Assembly: GCF_000829035.1 (NCBI RefSeq)
Contig: NZ_AP012541.1
Coordinates: forward strand, 496,001-560,000
DNA from: Lacticaseibacillus paracasei subsp. paracasei
GTDB lineage: Bacteria > Bacillota > Bacilli > Lactobacillales > Lactobacillaceae
DNA length: 64,000 bases
Direction: 5' to 3'
The notes beneath the pieces are model-generated. The model was not told the DNA's origin, did no database searches, and saw only the letters and a program-made list of their open reading frames with translations. Both the position numbers and the translations under genes were made by a program. How positions within the stretch are numbered: the first letter of the stretch is position 1; each line of letters opens with the position of its first letter. Below, piece by piece: positions 1 through 7,072 of the stretch.

Positions 1-324
1 CCTAATACTGATCAGAGCAAAGCACGAAAAGTTACCATTGCGCTTAACTTTAAGCCTGACGATAGCGGAGTCGTTAAGCTTACAACCGATGTCAAAACAA
101 CGCTAGTACCAGACATCAGTGTCACCACCAATGTATTGCTTGGACGTGGCGAGGACGGATATATGGAAATGAACGAGTTAAAGTCAGGTACACGAGGGCA
201 GGAATACTTCGACCCAGATGATAGTACGCTAAAAGACGACAAAGGTATCCCAATTAAAGACGATAAGGTAACAGACGCACCGATTGATTTCCGAAAAATC
301 AAGAACGCCAAGGAGGCCAACTAA
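1..324 (+). CDS. Phage protein, 'replication terminator protein'-like, C-terminal part
   Basis: An open frame enters from the left edge and ends at TAA 322-324, so the true start lies outside the window. The visible 107 residues are a beta-rich stretch followed by an acidic tail (ELKSGTRGQEYFD, then repeated DDKG/KDDK). This matches my memory of a short phage replication-module protein usually annotated 'replication terminator protein'. That name is transferred annotation, not a shown function. It is followed one base later by the DUF2303-like gene with AGGAGG at 311-316 as its ribosome site, so the two are probably co-transcribed early phage genes. Confidence 0.55.
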   Translation, partial: PNTDQSKARKVTIALNFKPDDSGVVKLTTDVKTTLVPDISVTTNVLLGRGEDGYMEMNELKSGTRGQEYFDPDDSTLKDDKGIPIKDDKVTDAPIDFRKIKNAKEAN

Positions 325-325
325 T

Positions 326-1062
326 ATGACAACAGAAGCAGATGCACTTAAATTCACAGCAGAACAGGCAGTTACTGCAAATGGTAAACGAATTATCGAA
401 ACAAAAAATCGTCAATTTTTGATTAATGGTAACGGTGATATAAGGGAATTTAGACCAAATGATGGAGCAAACGAAGCGTTACAAGTTCACACATTGACTG
501 CAGTTGTCGATTATATCGGGAAGGTCAGCGAACGTTCTGCCAGTCCCTTAATTGTGCAAGTAGTCGATGAGAACAGCGTATTCGTATTAGGAGAGCTCGA
601 TGATTTTGGCAACCGGGAAGTCTTGATCAAGGCCAAGGCAATGCATCCCTGCTACCCATACGGTCAATGGCTGGATTCGGAATCATTCATCATCGCACTG
701 CAGGCACAGTTCATGACCACTGAGGATGGCAAAGTGTTGCTTAAATTTGTTGGTAATCTTAAAGACGAATCTGCACAGACGATGGTTGATGACGGTGTAA
801 GCCAAGTTGCAACCGCACGCAGTGGTGTGGCATCCGTTGGCAAGGTGGTGTCCCGAATCCAATCTCACTACGGCCATATCGTACATTTCTGGAAGTTGAG
901 CAACAGGAAAGTGATTTTGTCTTTCGGATGCATGAAGGTCCAAAATTGGCGCTCTTTAGTGCTGACGGTGATGCGTGGCGGAACACAGCAATTGATCTTG
1001 TTGCCGAATACCTTAGTGAGAAGCTTGTAAAATTTAGCAAGCACGTGACAGTACTTGCGTAA
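326..1062 (+). pseudogene. DUF2303-like phage protein, broken by a -1 frameshift
   Basis: ATG 326 follows AGGAGG at 311-316. The first frame codes MTTEADALKF to about VASVGKVV and then runs into non-conserved sequence ending at 1030. Reading one base out of register from about 850 restores a coherent C-terminus (VPNPISLRPYRTF, then FRMHEGPKLALFSADGDAW) that ends at TAA 1060-1062, just before the next ribosome site. One base is therefore missing around 845-852 in GGTGGTGTCCC. The DUF2303/YfdQ-like assignment rests on the central pattern (HPCYPYGQW, FMTTEDGKVLLKFVGNL) and is moderate. Role in the phage is unknown; the family sits in early recombination/replication modules. The shift may be a sequencing error (see findings). 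Confidence 0.6.
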
Positions 1063-1073
1063 GGAGACATAAC

Positions 1074-1361
1074 ATGGCTAATAAAGTGGAAAGGGAGTCG
1101 AATTCGACCCCCTTAACCAAGAAACAGAAAAGCTGTCAGTATTGCCAAGAGCCGCATAAACCTATTGAAGCAGAAGATGGTAGTTTTCTGCGAATAGGTA
1201 TGTCTGGTGGGAACTGTTGGGACGGAGTTCATCCTGAAAAAATAAATGATGCGGCAATACACACCTGCACCGCAGTCGGATTTGATAATGCTGAGGTTGA
1301 TGAACCGATTGCAATCAATTATTGTCCGATGTGCGGACGTAGGCTGGAAGCAAAGCAATGA
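1074..1361 (+). CDS. Small phage protein with Cys pairs (zinc-ribbon-like)
   Basis: 95 residues, ATG after AAGGAGA at 1061-1067. It has a CQYCQ pair near residue 21 and a CPMCGRR motif near residue 86, the layout of a four-cysteine zinc site closing a small domain. The middle holds GMSGGNCWDGVH. Similar short proteins are common in early regions of lactobacillus phages. I cannot name a function; nucleic-acid or protein binding is inference from the Cys pairs. Its TGA overlaps the ATG of the next tiny gene (ATGA at 1358-1361), so translation is probably coupled. Confidence 0.5.
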   Translation: MANKVERESNSTPLTKKQKSCQYCQEPHKPIEAEDGSFLRIGMSGGNCWDGVHPEKINDAAIHTCTAVGFDNAEVDEPIAINYCPMCGRRLEAKQ

Positions 1362-1429
1362 TTGCCGTCATCTTGCTCATCGCAGTTGCTTCAATATGGG
1401 CGTGGGCTAACTGGGAAAGAGGAAAATGA
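1358..1429 (+). CDS. 23-residue single-span membrane peptide
   Basis: ATG 1358 overlaps the stop of the upstream gene in an ATGA, and the peptide MIAVILLIAVASIWAWANWE ends at TGA 1427-1429, just before ATG 1431. It is almost entirely a transmembrane helix with a basic end (ERGK). Tight packing between two phage genes on the same strand argues that it is a real coupled gene rather than chance, though so short a frame cannot be certain. Function unknown. Confidence 0.4.
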   Translation: MIAVILLIAVASIWAWANWERGK

Positions 1430-1430
1430 A

Positions 1431-1763
1431 ATGAATTCGTTATTAATAAAGCTACTTATTTGCGCGGTTATTACTGTAGTCATATGTGCATACTTCTTTT
1501 GGCTGCTTTTTGATCATTTTGTTAGCAATAGGCGCAGCAAGACGGTTCAAATTGGCAGCACGGTCTTCATCGTCAGAATTGGCAAAAAGCAATATGTATC
1601 TTACTTCAGCAAATGTAGCAAGGAATTTAATACATCAATCGAAATTGATTCATCTAAACTATTTGTGCTAAGGCATGACGCTGAAGCTGCTGCAGAAGTT
1701 TCTGGCGGGATTGTATTAACCTTGCCAATCAACATTGACGATCCAAACGAACTTAAATATTAG
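1431..1763 (+). CDS. Phage membrane-anchored protein of unknown function
   Basis: 110 residues from ATG 1431, chosen because it lies one base after the previous stop and has GAGGAAAATGAA in front. Residues 4-28 form one hydrophobic helix (LLIKLLICAVITVVICAYFFWLLF). The rest is a basic, beta-prone cytoplasmic or external domain (SKTVQIGSTVFIVRIGKKQYVSYF). I do not recognise the family. Position between early phage genes and the ArpU-type regulator suggests a phage accessory gene. Confidence 0.45.
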   Translation: MNSLLIKLLICAVITVVICAYFFWLLFDHFVSNRRSKTVQIGSTVFIVRIGKKQYVSYFSKCSKEFNTSIEIDSSKLFVLRHDAEAAAEVSGGIVLTLPINIDDPNELKY

Positions 1764-1790
1764 CAGGAATAATCCTGATTCAATGTAAAT

Positions 1791-2250
1791 AAAAAGCGCG
1801 CCTGATGAGGGACGCGCTGGAGGCCAGACGTACGATTGAGAGTAAATGAAATCAAAGATTAGGAGTTGGCCTCCAATGACAGTATAGCAAACGCACATGT
1901 TGAAAGTACATTTAAAAGCATCAAAAAAGCGCGCCGGGTGTTGACGCGCTCTGGAGGCCAAACGTACACGTGATTGATAGCAAATGGAATCATTTAAAAG
2001 GAGTTGGCCTCCGTATGCAGTATACCAAAAAGCGCGTCACATAAGCAACGCGCGGGAGGTGCTTGAATCAGATTGTTCCCCCAACTTATAAGGTTAACAC
2101 GCATAAGAAAGCATCTCCAAAGGTAGTATAGCAAAAGTCGCCCTGGATTAACAGGACGACTCAGTCTAACAAATCGAATTATTTGAACAGCAGGTATATC
2201 ACAAAAAACAAAAGCGCACCACGAAGGCACGCTTATCCTACAAACCCAAC
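1791..2250 (+). repeat. Array of about 100-bp structured repeats in the prophage
   Basis: Three clear units begin at about 1791, 1923 and 2028 and two weaker ones at about 2133 and 2210. Each starts with a short GC hairpin (AGCGCG/CGCGCT type at 1795-1818) preceded by an A run. Units 1-3 then have a second, wide inverted repeat: GGAGGCCA 1819-1826 with TGGCCTCC 1867-1874 in unit 1, and GGAGGCCA 1953-1960 with TGGCCTCC 2005-2012 in unit 2. Unit 3 keeps the pairing with different bases, GGAGGTGCTT 2055-2064 with AAGCATCTCC 2109-2118. Units 1-3 end in AGTATA(G/C)CAAA. No convincing frame covers the region. Confidence 0.7.
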
Positions 2251-2277
2251 CAAATCATACCATAAGGAGTGGACGCA

Positions 2278-2721
2278 GTGGTGCGAGCAACGAGATATTT
2301 TAGCCCAATTGATCATGATAAAACAATTGAAAACGCCAAAGAGGTCTTGGGGAACTACTGGCATCACAAGCGGCTCGCTCAACGCACCAAAATAGCGCTC
2401 AGAAGTCCCGTGATGGACGGCATGCCTAAGTCACCTAGCTATGGAAATAAAGCCGAGGACAAGCTCGTATCGCACGCTGACGAGCTGTACTATATAGCGT
2501 GCTGTGAAGGCGCTATTGAATCTATAGAGAATGAAGACTACCGGATCATTTTAGTTGAGAGCTATCTGACTCCAAAGACGACACGTAAATCCAGCCTTCA
2601 GTTAGCCGCTCACTTGCATGTTGACCGAACGACCCTTTGGCGACAAACACAAGAAGCTCTCTATGCTTTTGCTGAAATATGTCCGCTAGTGAAACTAGAT
2701 GCAACATCCGTGCAACAATGA
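2278..2721 (+). CDS. arpU: ArpU-family phage late-gene regulator
   Basis: 147 residues from GTG 2278. The ribosome site AAGGAG at 2264-2269 fits this start better than the GTG at 2269, which lies inside it. The C-terminal third (SLQLAAHLHVDRTTLWRQTQEALYAFAE) is a sigma-4-like helix-turn-helix, and the length fits the ArpU/RinA group that switches on late phage transcription. It sits directly downstream of the structured repeat array and is the last gene before the IS element, as expected at the end of a prophage early region. The terminase genes that normally follow are not seen. Confidence 0.7.
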   Translation: MVRATRYFSPIDHDKTIENAKEVLGNYWHHKRLAQRTKIALRSPVMDGMPKSPSYGNKAEDKLVSHADELYYIACCEGAIESIENEDYRIILVESYLTPKTTRKSSLQLAAHLHVDRTTLWRQTQEALYAFAEICPLVKLDATSVQQ

Positions 2722-2823
2722 TGCAACAAAAAACACGCTTTTCTGCCTTATTATGTTATTGTGCCAAAGGTGAGAAACCTGAGACACCGCGTTTTTCCTC
2801 CGAGCCTCAGTGATGATAAAGCT

Positions 2824-2886
2824 GTGGCAAGGCGTGGCAAATGGACTGGCTGAGATAGTCAGGCGGTTTCGATTCCCGCATGCCAC
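2824..2886 (+). other. tRNA-like fold lacking a normal D arm (possible pseudo-tRNA)
   Basis: GTGGCA 2824-2829 pairs with TGCCAC 2881-2886 as an acceptor-like stem. GACTG 2844-2848 and TAGTC 2856-2860 enclose a 7-base loop GCTGAGA. A T-arm-like stretch with loop TTCGATT follows at 2863-2880. Only 14 bases lie between the acceptor and anticodon-like stems, too few for a standard D arm, and loop position 33 is C instead of T. It may be a degenerate phage tRNA or a chance tRNA mimic. A second GTGGCA at 2834-2839 offers an alternative pairing. Confidence 0.3.
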
Positions 2887-2899
2887 ATTGCCAAACTAA

Positions 2900-3776
2900 G
2901 AGCCTGTTTAGTGTCTTTACGGAATAGCTAAATTTCAGGTATGCTTTGCACAAAAACTGGAGCTAACTATGCGAACTTTTACCCATCGATATGGTAGCGA
3001 TATTACGCGTGACCAATTTAACCTCATTCGAGCTGATCTTGAAGATGCACGGAAACATACTGCACCAAGACAAATTGATTTGTACGATGTCTTTTGTGCA
3101 ATGCTGTATACCATGAAAAATGGGTGTACTTGGCGTGATCTCCCGAGTGATTTTCCAAAGTGGCAAACTGTTTATTATTACTGGGTGCTTTGGACAAAAC
3201 AAGAGAACCCAATCGAGATGGCCCTATTAACCAGGGTTTTAAAAAAACTGTCGCTTTCCTACGATTTAGCCAAGGCCGGTCAACTAGAACTTCGTTCCTG
3301 ATACTGGATGCTCAAAGTGTTAAAAACACGGACACAGCAGAGAATTCAGGTTATGATGGCGGCAAAAAGATTAAAGGTATCAAACGGACATTAGCTGTTG
3401 ATAATCAAGGATTGCCCCAAGGAATTCACGTCACCACTGGTGACGTATCTGATCGTGACGCTGCTAGTTCGCTATTGATGTTACATGCAGATCAATTTGA
3501 CCTTGTCCAGCGAATCATGGTTGACGGCGGCTATACGGGAGATAAGTTTGCCAGCTTAGTTGGCAATAGCATCGGTGCAGATGTCATCATTGCCAAGCAA
3601 AGTGATTTAAAGCATGGCCATGTAACCCCACAACGTTGGGTGATTGAGCGAAGCTTTGGCTGGCTAGAAAAATGCCGTCGCCTCTGGAAAAACTGCGAAC
3701 GCAAGCTTCACACTAGTACAATGATGATAACGTTAGCCTTTCTTCGCTTCATGCTCAAAAGACACTAAACAGGCTC
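2900..3776 (+). mobile_element. IS5-family element (IS427/IS1031 type), intact
   Basis: 19-bp perfect terminal inverted repeats start GAGCCTGTTTAGTG at 2900 and end CACTAAACAGGCTC at 3776. A TAA target duplication lies at 2897-2899 and 3777-3779, the TNA type known for this group. 877 bp with one two-frame transposase. It has inserted just after the tRNA-like fold, at the border of the prophage segment. Confidence 0.85.
2969..3768 (+). CDS. IS5-family transposase made by programmed -1 frameshift
   Basis: The first frame (2969-3301, 110 residues) carries the N-terminal DNA-binding domain (DVFCAMLYTMKNGCTWRDLPSDFP). The second frame, entered in -1 register around the heptamer-like TTTTAAAAAAACTG at 3237-3250, carries the catalytic half: LDAQSVKNTD with the first Asp, VDGGYTGDKF with the second, and [20 protein letters not shown] with the Glu region. 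Frameshift expression is the norm in this IS group. All catalytic motifs look intact, so the element may be active. A decayed relative is at 22436-22868. Confidence 0.8.
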
Positions 3777-4114
3777 TAAGGCGTAAAATCTGAACTTTGG
3801 CAACCCGACCTGATAAAGAAGTGCCGCTTAAAATATCAGGAGGTGCGTTAAAAGACTAATGCTAGGATACCCAAATGTGTGATATGGCATTTGTCGTCTA
3901 TGTCTAGCGGCTTGGCATAGAACGAGGCCGAAGAAACGAGATGTTGTGGGACCAAATCCCACCGGCCTCATTGTCCAGTTTAGCGACCGGACACAGCTTG
4001 CGATGACCCCATCTGACACTGGGAGAGCGAGCAGCAGACATATGAAGCACAGATATCACCACAATGTAGTATTCCAGTTCACGCTGGGGTACTATTTTTT
4101 TGAGGTGATTAGAA
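3777..4114 (+). other. Non-coding stretch with a tRNA-half-like hairpin
   Basis: No gene is supported here. GAGGCCG 3924-3930 pairs with CGGCCTC 3963-3969 and encloses GTGGG/CCCAC around ACCAAAT, which resembles a T arm plus acceptor stem without the D and anticodon arms. The complementary strand therefore reads like the tRNA-derived peptides often mis-annotated as proteins. A weak ribosome site TGAGGTG at 4101-4107 serves the next gene. Confidence 0.4.
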
Positions 4115-4762
4115 ATGAGCTTTATTTCTGGATTTTTGACTAAAGACTTTTGCTCAATTGTGGCAGATGGAAGAATGTCTCAAGGAGCAAAAACGGTTGG
4201 GGAAAACTATAAAAAATTTATGTTAGCCGAATCAAACATTTTGATTGCAACTACAGGAAACGCTCAAGTTGCTGACATAATAAAGGACTTCATAAAGCGA
4301 TTACATGTTCAAAGCAACGGAGCTCAGTTAAACTGGCAACTTTACGTAAATGTGATCCAACAGTTTGTTAAGGAAACGTTAAAGGAGGCAAAAGACATAG
4401 ATGGAAATTGCGTAAATCAAATTGTTGTTATTTGCGGAGTTAATGGTAACAAAATCATGGCTTTGGCATTTGGACAAACTGACGCAGGTTATATTCAACG
4501 TGAGTACTTGCCTGAGGAAAATGAGCAAAAGTTCTTTACTATGACTCCTCCAGGTGTGAATCCAGATGCCGTCACTAAGGAGTTCATCTCGATTACCAAC
4601 AAAATCGAGATTAGAACATATAGTGACATAGTTATAGTTCAAAGCAAATTGCAAGATTATGTGGCAGAAATCGATTCGGGAAAATCAGTTAATACACATA
4701 AGATGGGGGCGAGGATAGACGGAATCAACGGAAGATTTAAAGAATGGTCCTCTGGTAATTAA
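4115..4762 (+). CDS. HslV/proteasome-beta-like Ntn hydrolase with predicted Ser1 nucleophile
   Basis: 215 residues, ATG after TGAGGTG at 4101-4107. The N-terminal half aligns by eye with HslV. VADGRMSQGAKTVGENYKK parallels the HslV stretch AGDGQATLG...NVKK, and NILIATTGNAQVADIIKDFIKRL parallels [25 protein letters not shown]. If Met1 is removed, Ser becomes residue 1, Asp falls at 17 and the second Lys of YKK at 33, exactly the HslV/proteasome T1-D17-K33 spacing. The remembered HslV sequence is the comparison, so this is inference. No hslU or other ATPase gene is adjacent; the gene stands alone between an IS5 element and IS remnants. At 215 residues it is longer than HslV (about 175). Other Ntn folds or an inactive relative remain possible. 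Confidence 0.55.
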   Translation: MSFISGFLTKDFCSIVADGRMSQGAKTVGENYKKFMLAESNILIATTGNAQVADIIKDFIKRLHVQSNGAQLNWQLYVNVIQQFVKETLKEAKDIDGNCVNQIVVICGVNGNKIMALAFGQTDAGYIQREYLPEENEQKFFTMTPPGVNPDAVTKEFISITNKIEIRTYSDIVIVQSKLQDYVAEIDSGKSVNTHKMGARIDGINGRFKEWSSGN

Positions 4763-4839
4763 ACTACCCGAGTTTTTAGACTCGGCCGGGGATCAATGCC
4801 CAGAGATTTCGGGTGGGAAAGTTGATATTATTTGGCTTT

Positions 4840-4858
4840 GACGCTTCGGCGTCTTTTT
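4840..4858 (+). terminator. Rho-independent terminator after the HslV-like gene
   Basis: GACGC 4840-4844, loop TTCG, GCGTC 4849-4853, then a T run. A second stem with CCGAG/CTCGG at about 4766-4782 lies closer to the stop codon. Confidence 0.7.
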
Positions 4859-4910
4859 ATTTACACGAGCACTCCGCCAAACGGTGAGGTGCTATTTTTA
4901 TGCGACGGAT

Positions 4911-4929
4911 TTACAATTCAAGTGCAACA
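4911..4929. repeat. Orphan end of the IS30-type element found at 46 kb
   Basis: TTACAATTCAAGTGCAACA is identical to 19 bases of the left terminal repeat of the IS30-family element at 46005-47182 (there at 46012-46030). No transposase follows, so this is a solo remnant next to the IS3 element. Confidence 0.5.
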
Positions 4930-5137
4930 AACTAGTCAAATAGAAAAGACTGGCAAGAATGTCAATGGTCCGGACAAAAATTGTACGGTTCTGCCGAATG
5001 CGTATGGTTGTCACTTAAATTCACGCATTATCAGATCTTTTATCAGCGTTTAATCTTGTTTAACGTGCCATAGGTACGACAAACAAGCCCTGACATCTGG
5101 TGCTTTCCCCAGGGCTGTGCGCCTATTGAACGGTTAC

Positions 5138-6001
5138 TTATGCAGCTGCTGACTTTCTTTTGCAAGCACCGCGACCGTTGGTCTCGCGATCATGATTGTA
5201 GAAGGTGTTGTAACGAGCAATGGATTCAGTGACGTCTAAAATTGATTCATAGTTGATCTGCTCCAACCGGACCCATTCTCGTTTCAATAGCGAATGGTAG
5301 GCCTCAATCCGCCCGTTATCAGCCGGTTTGCCTTTGCGCGAATATGAGTGACGCAGGTGCGCATCTGTCAATGTTGTCTCAAACAAACGACTGGTATATT
5401 GACTACCCATATCGCTATGAACCATCTTAAAAGTATAACCTTGGTGAATTAACGCTTGAATCGGTGCGACCGCGAGGTCTTGTGTCATCTGTTGACCCAC
5501 TTGCCAAGCTAAGACTTTTCTCGCTTTTGGATCATACGCTGTTGCAAGGTAAACCCAGTTTTGGTTGATCAGTTGAATATAGGTGATATCGGTGGTCACG
5601 ACCTCAGACAAGTCAGCTAGGTGTCGCATTAAATTAGGTTTTTGGGGCATGTCAGTGGTTGTGGTAGGCTTTTTAGAGCGTTTACGATACATTGTCGATT
5701 GAATCCCCAATTCACGCATGACTTTCCAAATCGTGCGGTCACTTAAGCGGCATTTAAGTAATTTACGAATACGTTTAGCAATCCGCACGTATCCGTAAAA
5801 CTTTCGACGTTGCCAAAGAACCTGAACCAGCTCTTTAAGCTTAATTCGGCGGCGATTTCGTGACTTAGGATGCCACCTTAACCAGTCATAGTAGGTACTC
5901 GAAGGGATCCGTAACGCTCGGAGAATAACTGTGATGCGGTGCCCCCGGCTCAATTGATCTTGAATCATAAAAAGAGCGGCCTTTCGGCCGCTATGAATCA
6001 A
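5138..6001 (-). CDS. IS3-family transposase OrfB (integrase domain)
   Basis: 287 residues. The N-terminal HTH_21-type region (GHRITVILRALRIPSSTYYDWLRWHP) is followed by an rve DDE core: TTDITYIQ with the first Asp, VHSDMGSQYTS with the second, and RKGKPADNGRIEAYHSLLKRE with the Glu. The start ATG overlaps the orfA stop in ATGA, so it is made either by coupling or by frameshift fusion with OrfA. All catalytic residues appear present. A decayed copy of the same lineage is at about 35110-35310. Confidence 0.85.
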   Translation of the reverse strand: MIHSGRKAALFMIQDQLSRGHRITVILRALRIPSSTYYDWLRWHPKSRNRRRIKLKELVQVLWQRRKFYGYVRIAKRIRKLLKCRLSDRTIWKVMRELGIQSTMYRKRSKKPTTTTDMPQKPNLMRHLADLSEVVTTDITYIQLINQNWVYLATAYDPKARKVLAWQVGQQMTQDLAVAPIQALIHQGYTFKMVHSDMGSQYTSRLFETTLTDAHLRHSYSRKGKPADNGRIEAYHSLLKREWVRLEQINYESILDVTESIARYNTFYNHDRETNGRGACKRKSAAA

Positions 6002-6294
6002 CGCTTTGCCAGCAACACCGCCGCTCGTTTTAAAATATCGAGTTCTTCCCTCAAACGGCGATTTTCTTTTTGAAGTTGCTTGAACTGTTCGTTGGTCACA
6101 GCAGTACCTTGATGATCAATGGCAATGACAGTGGCCGCCTGAACCCATTTGCGAATAGTGTCTAAGGAAGGACCGTATTCTTCATGTAGTTCTTTGAATG
6201 AGTGTCCTTTTTCATGAAGATCAATCAAGGTTTGCTTAAATTCGGGGGTGTAGCGAATAGCTGTATTGGTCATAAAATATTCCTCATCTGTCAA
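5998..6294 (-). CDS. IS3-family OrfA (helix-turn-helix and leucine zipper)
   Basis: 98 residues. An HTH_Tnp_1-type domain (YTPEFKQTLIDLHEKGHSFK then LDTIRKWV) is followed by the coiled coil LQKENRRLREELDILKRAAV typical of IS3 OrfA dimerisation. The stop overlaps the start of orfB. The preceding A/T-rich 25 bases to the terminal repeat hold its promoter region. Confidence 0.8.
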   Translation of the reverse strand: MTDEEYFMTNTAIRYTPEFKQTLIDLHEKGHSFKELHEEYGPSLDTIRKWVQAATVIAIDHQGTAVTNEQFKQLQKENRRLREELDILKRAAVLLAKR

Positions 6295-6319
6295 TTATCG
6301 CACAAACTATTTTTGTCCG

Positions 6320-7072
6320 TAATTACAGCATAGGAGCCCATATCAACGCTATTTTGAGCAGCATACAGCGATGCCAACGATGGTTGATCTATCAAATACC
6401 CTTAAACAACAGCCCGAAGAAGAGGGAAAGCAAATTGCGCTTGAGCTTGAGCCATATATTGAAGGGTCGTTGTCTGTTTTTGCGCATCAAACGAACGTAG
6501 ACAACGACAATTCAGTGGTTGTCTATGACGTCAAGGATTTAGGTAAGAACCTGCGGTCAATGGGTATGTTGATTGTGCTTGACCAAATCTGGAACCGGAT
6601 TACAAAGAACCGGAACTCAGGCAAACGGACGTGGATTTACGTTGATGAAATGCAGCTGCTCTTGAGCAATGAATTTGCATCTAACTACTTCTTTGAACTG
6701 TGGTCGCGTGCCCGTAAATGGGGCGCGTTGCCTACTGGGATTACGCAAAACGTTGAAACCTTGCTACTGAGTGATAATGCCCGCCGCATGTTGTCTAACA
6801 GTGAATTTGTGCTTTTGCTTGACCAAGCTGCCAATGACCGTGATCAGCTCACAGAAATGCTGCATCTGTCTGAACAGGAGGAAGGCTATATCACCAATGC
6901 CGACTCCGGCCATGGCTTGATGATTGCGGGTGACGCCGTCATTCCATTTGAGAATGACTTTCCGAAAAAGACCAAGCTTTATAAGATTATGTCCACGAAA
7001 CCAGAGGACATGGAGCAATATATTTCCCGCAAGAAACTGCATGAGGATGGGGGCGAGGTGAGTGGCGAATAA
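6320..7072 (+). pseudogene. VirB4/TraE-type conjugation ATPase, C-terminal fragment
   Basis: The frame begins at the IS3 right end without its own start and reads FEQHTAMPTMVDLSNTLK onward; the first internal ATG is 6371. Visible features are the Walker B strand WIYVDEMQLLL, the following ITQNVETLL sensor-like region and the C-terminal GLMIAGDAVIPFENDFP typical of VirB4 ATPases that energise type IV secretion. The Walker A half has been removed by the IS3 insertion or deletion, so no active ATPase can be made. The stop overlaps the start of the next gene by 11 bases, which shows an intact downstream operon order. Confidence 0.8.

Larger units (their letters stand above)
4971..6319 (-). mobile_element. 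IS3-family element (IS150-like)
   Basis: CGGACAAAAAT at 4971-4981 and its complement ATTTTTGTCCG at 6309-6319 form the outer inverted repeats around orfA and orfB on the minus strand. No matching target duplication is visible. The left flank is an IS30 remnant and the right flank is the inside of a virB4 gene, which suggests that a deletion or recombination followed insertion. Confidence 0.75.

Noticed and set aside
3828..4019. 63-codon minus-strand frame with GFGPTTSRFFG
   Set aside because: This is the typical translated complement of a tRNA T arm; the tRNA-like hairpin at 3924-3969 explains it.
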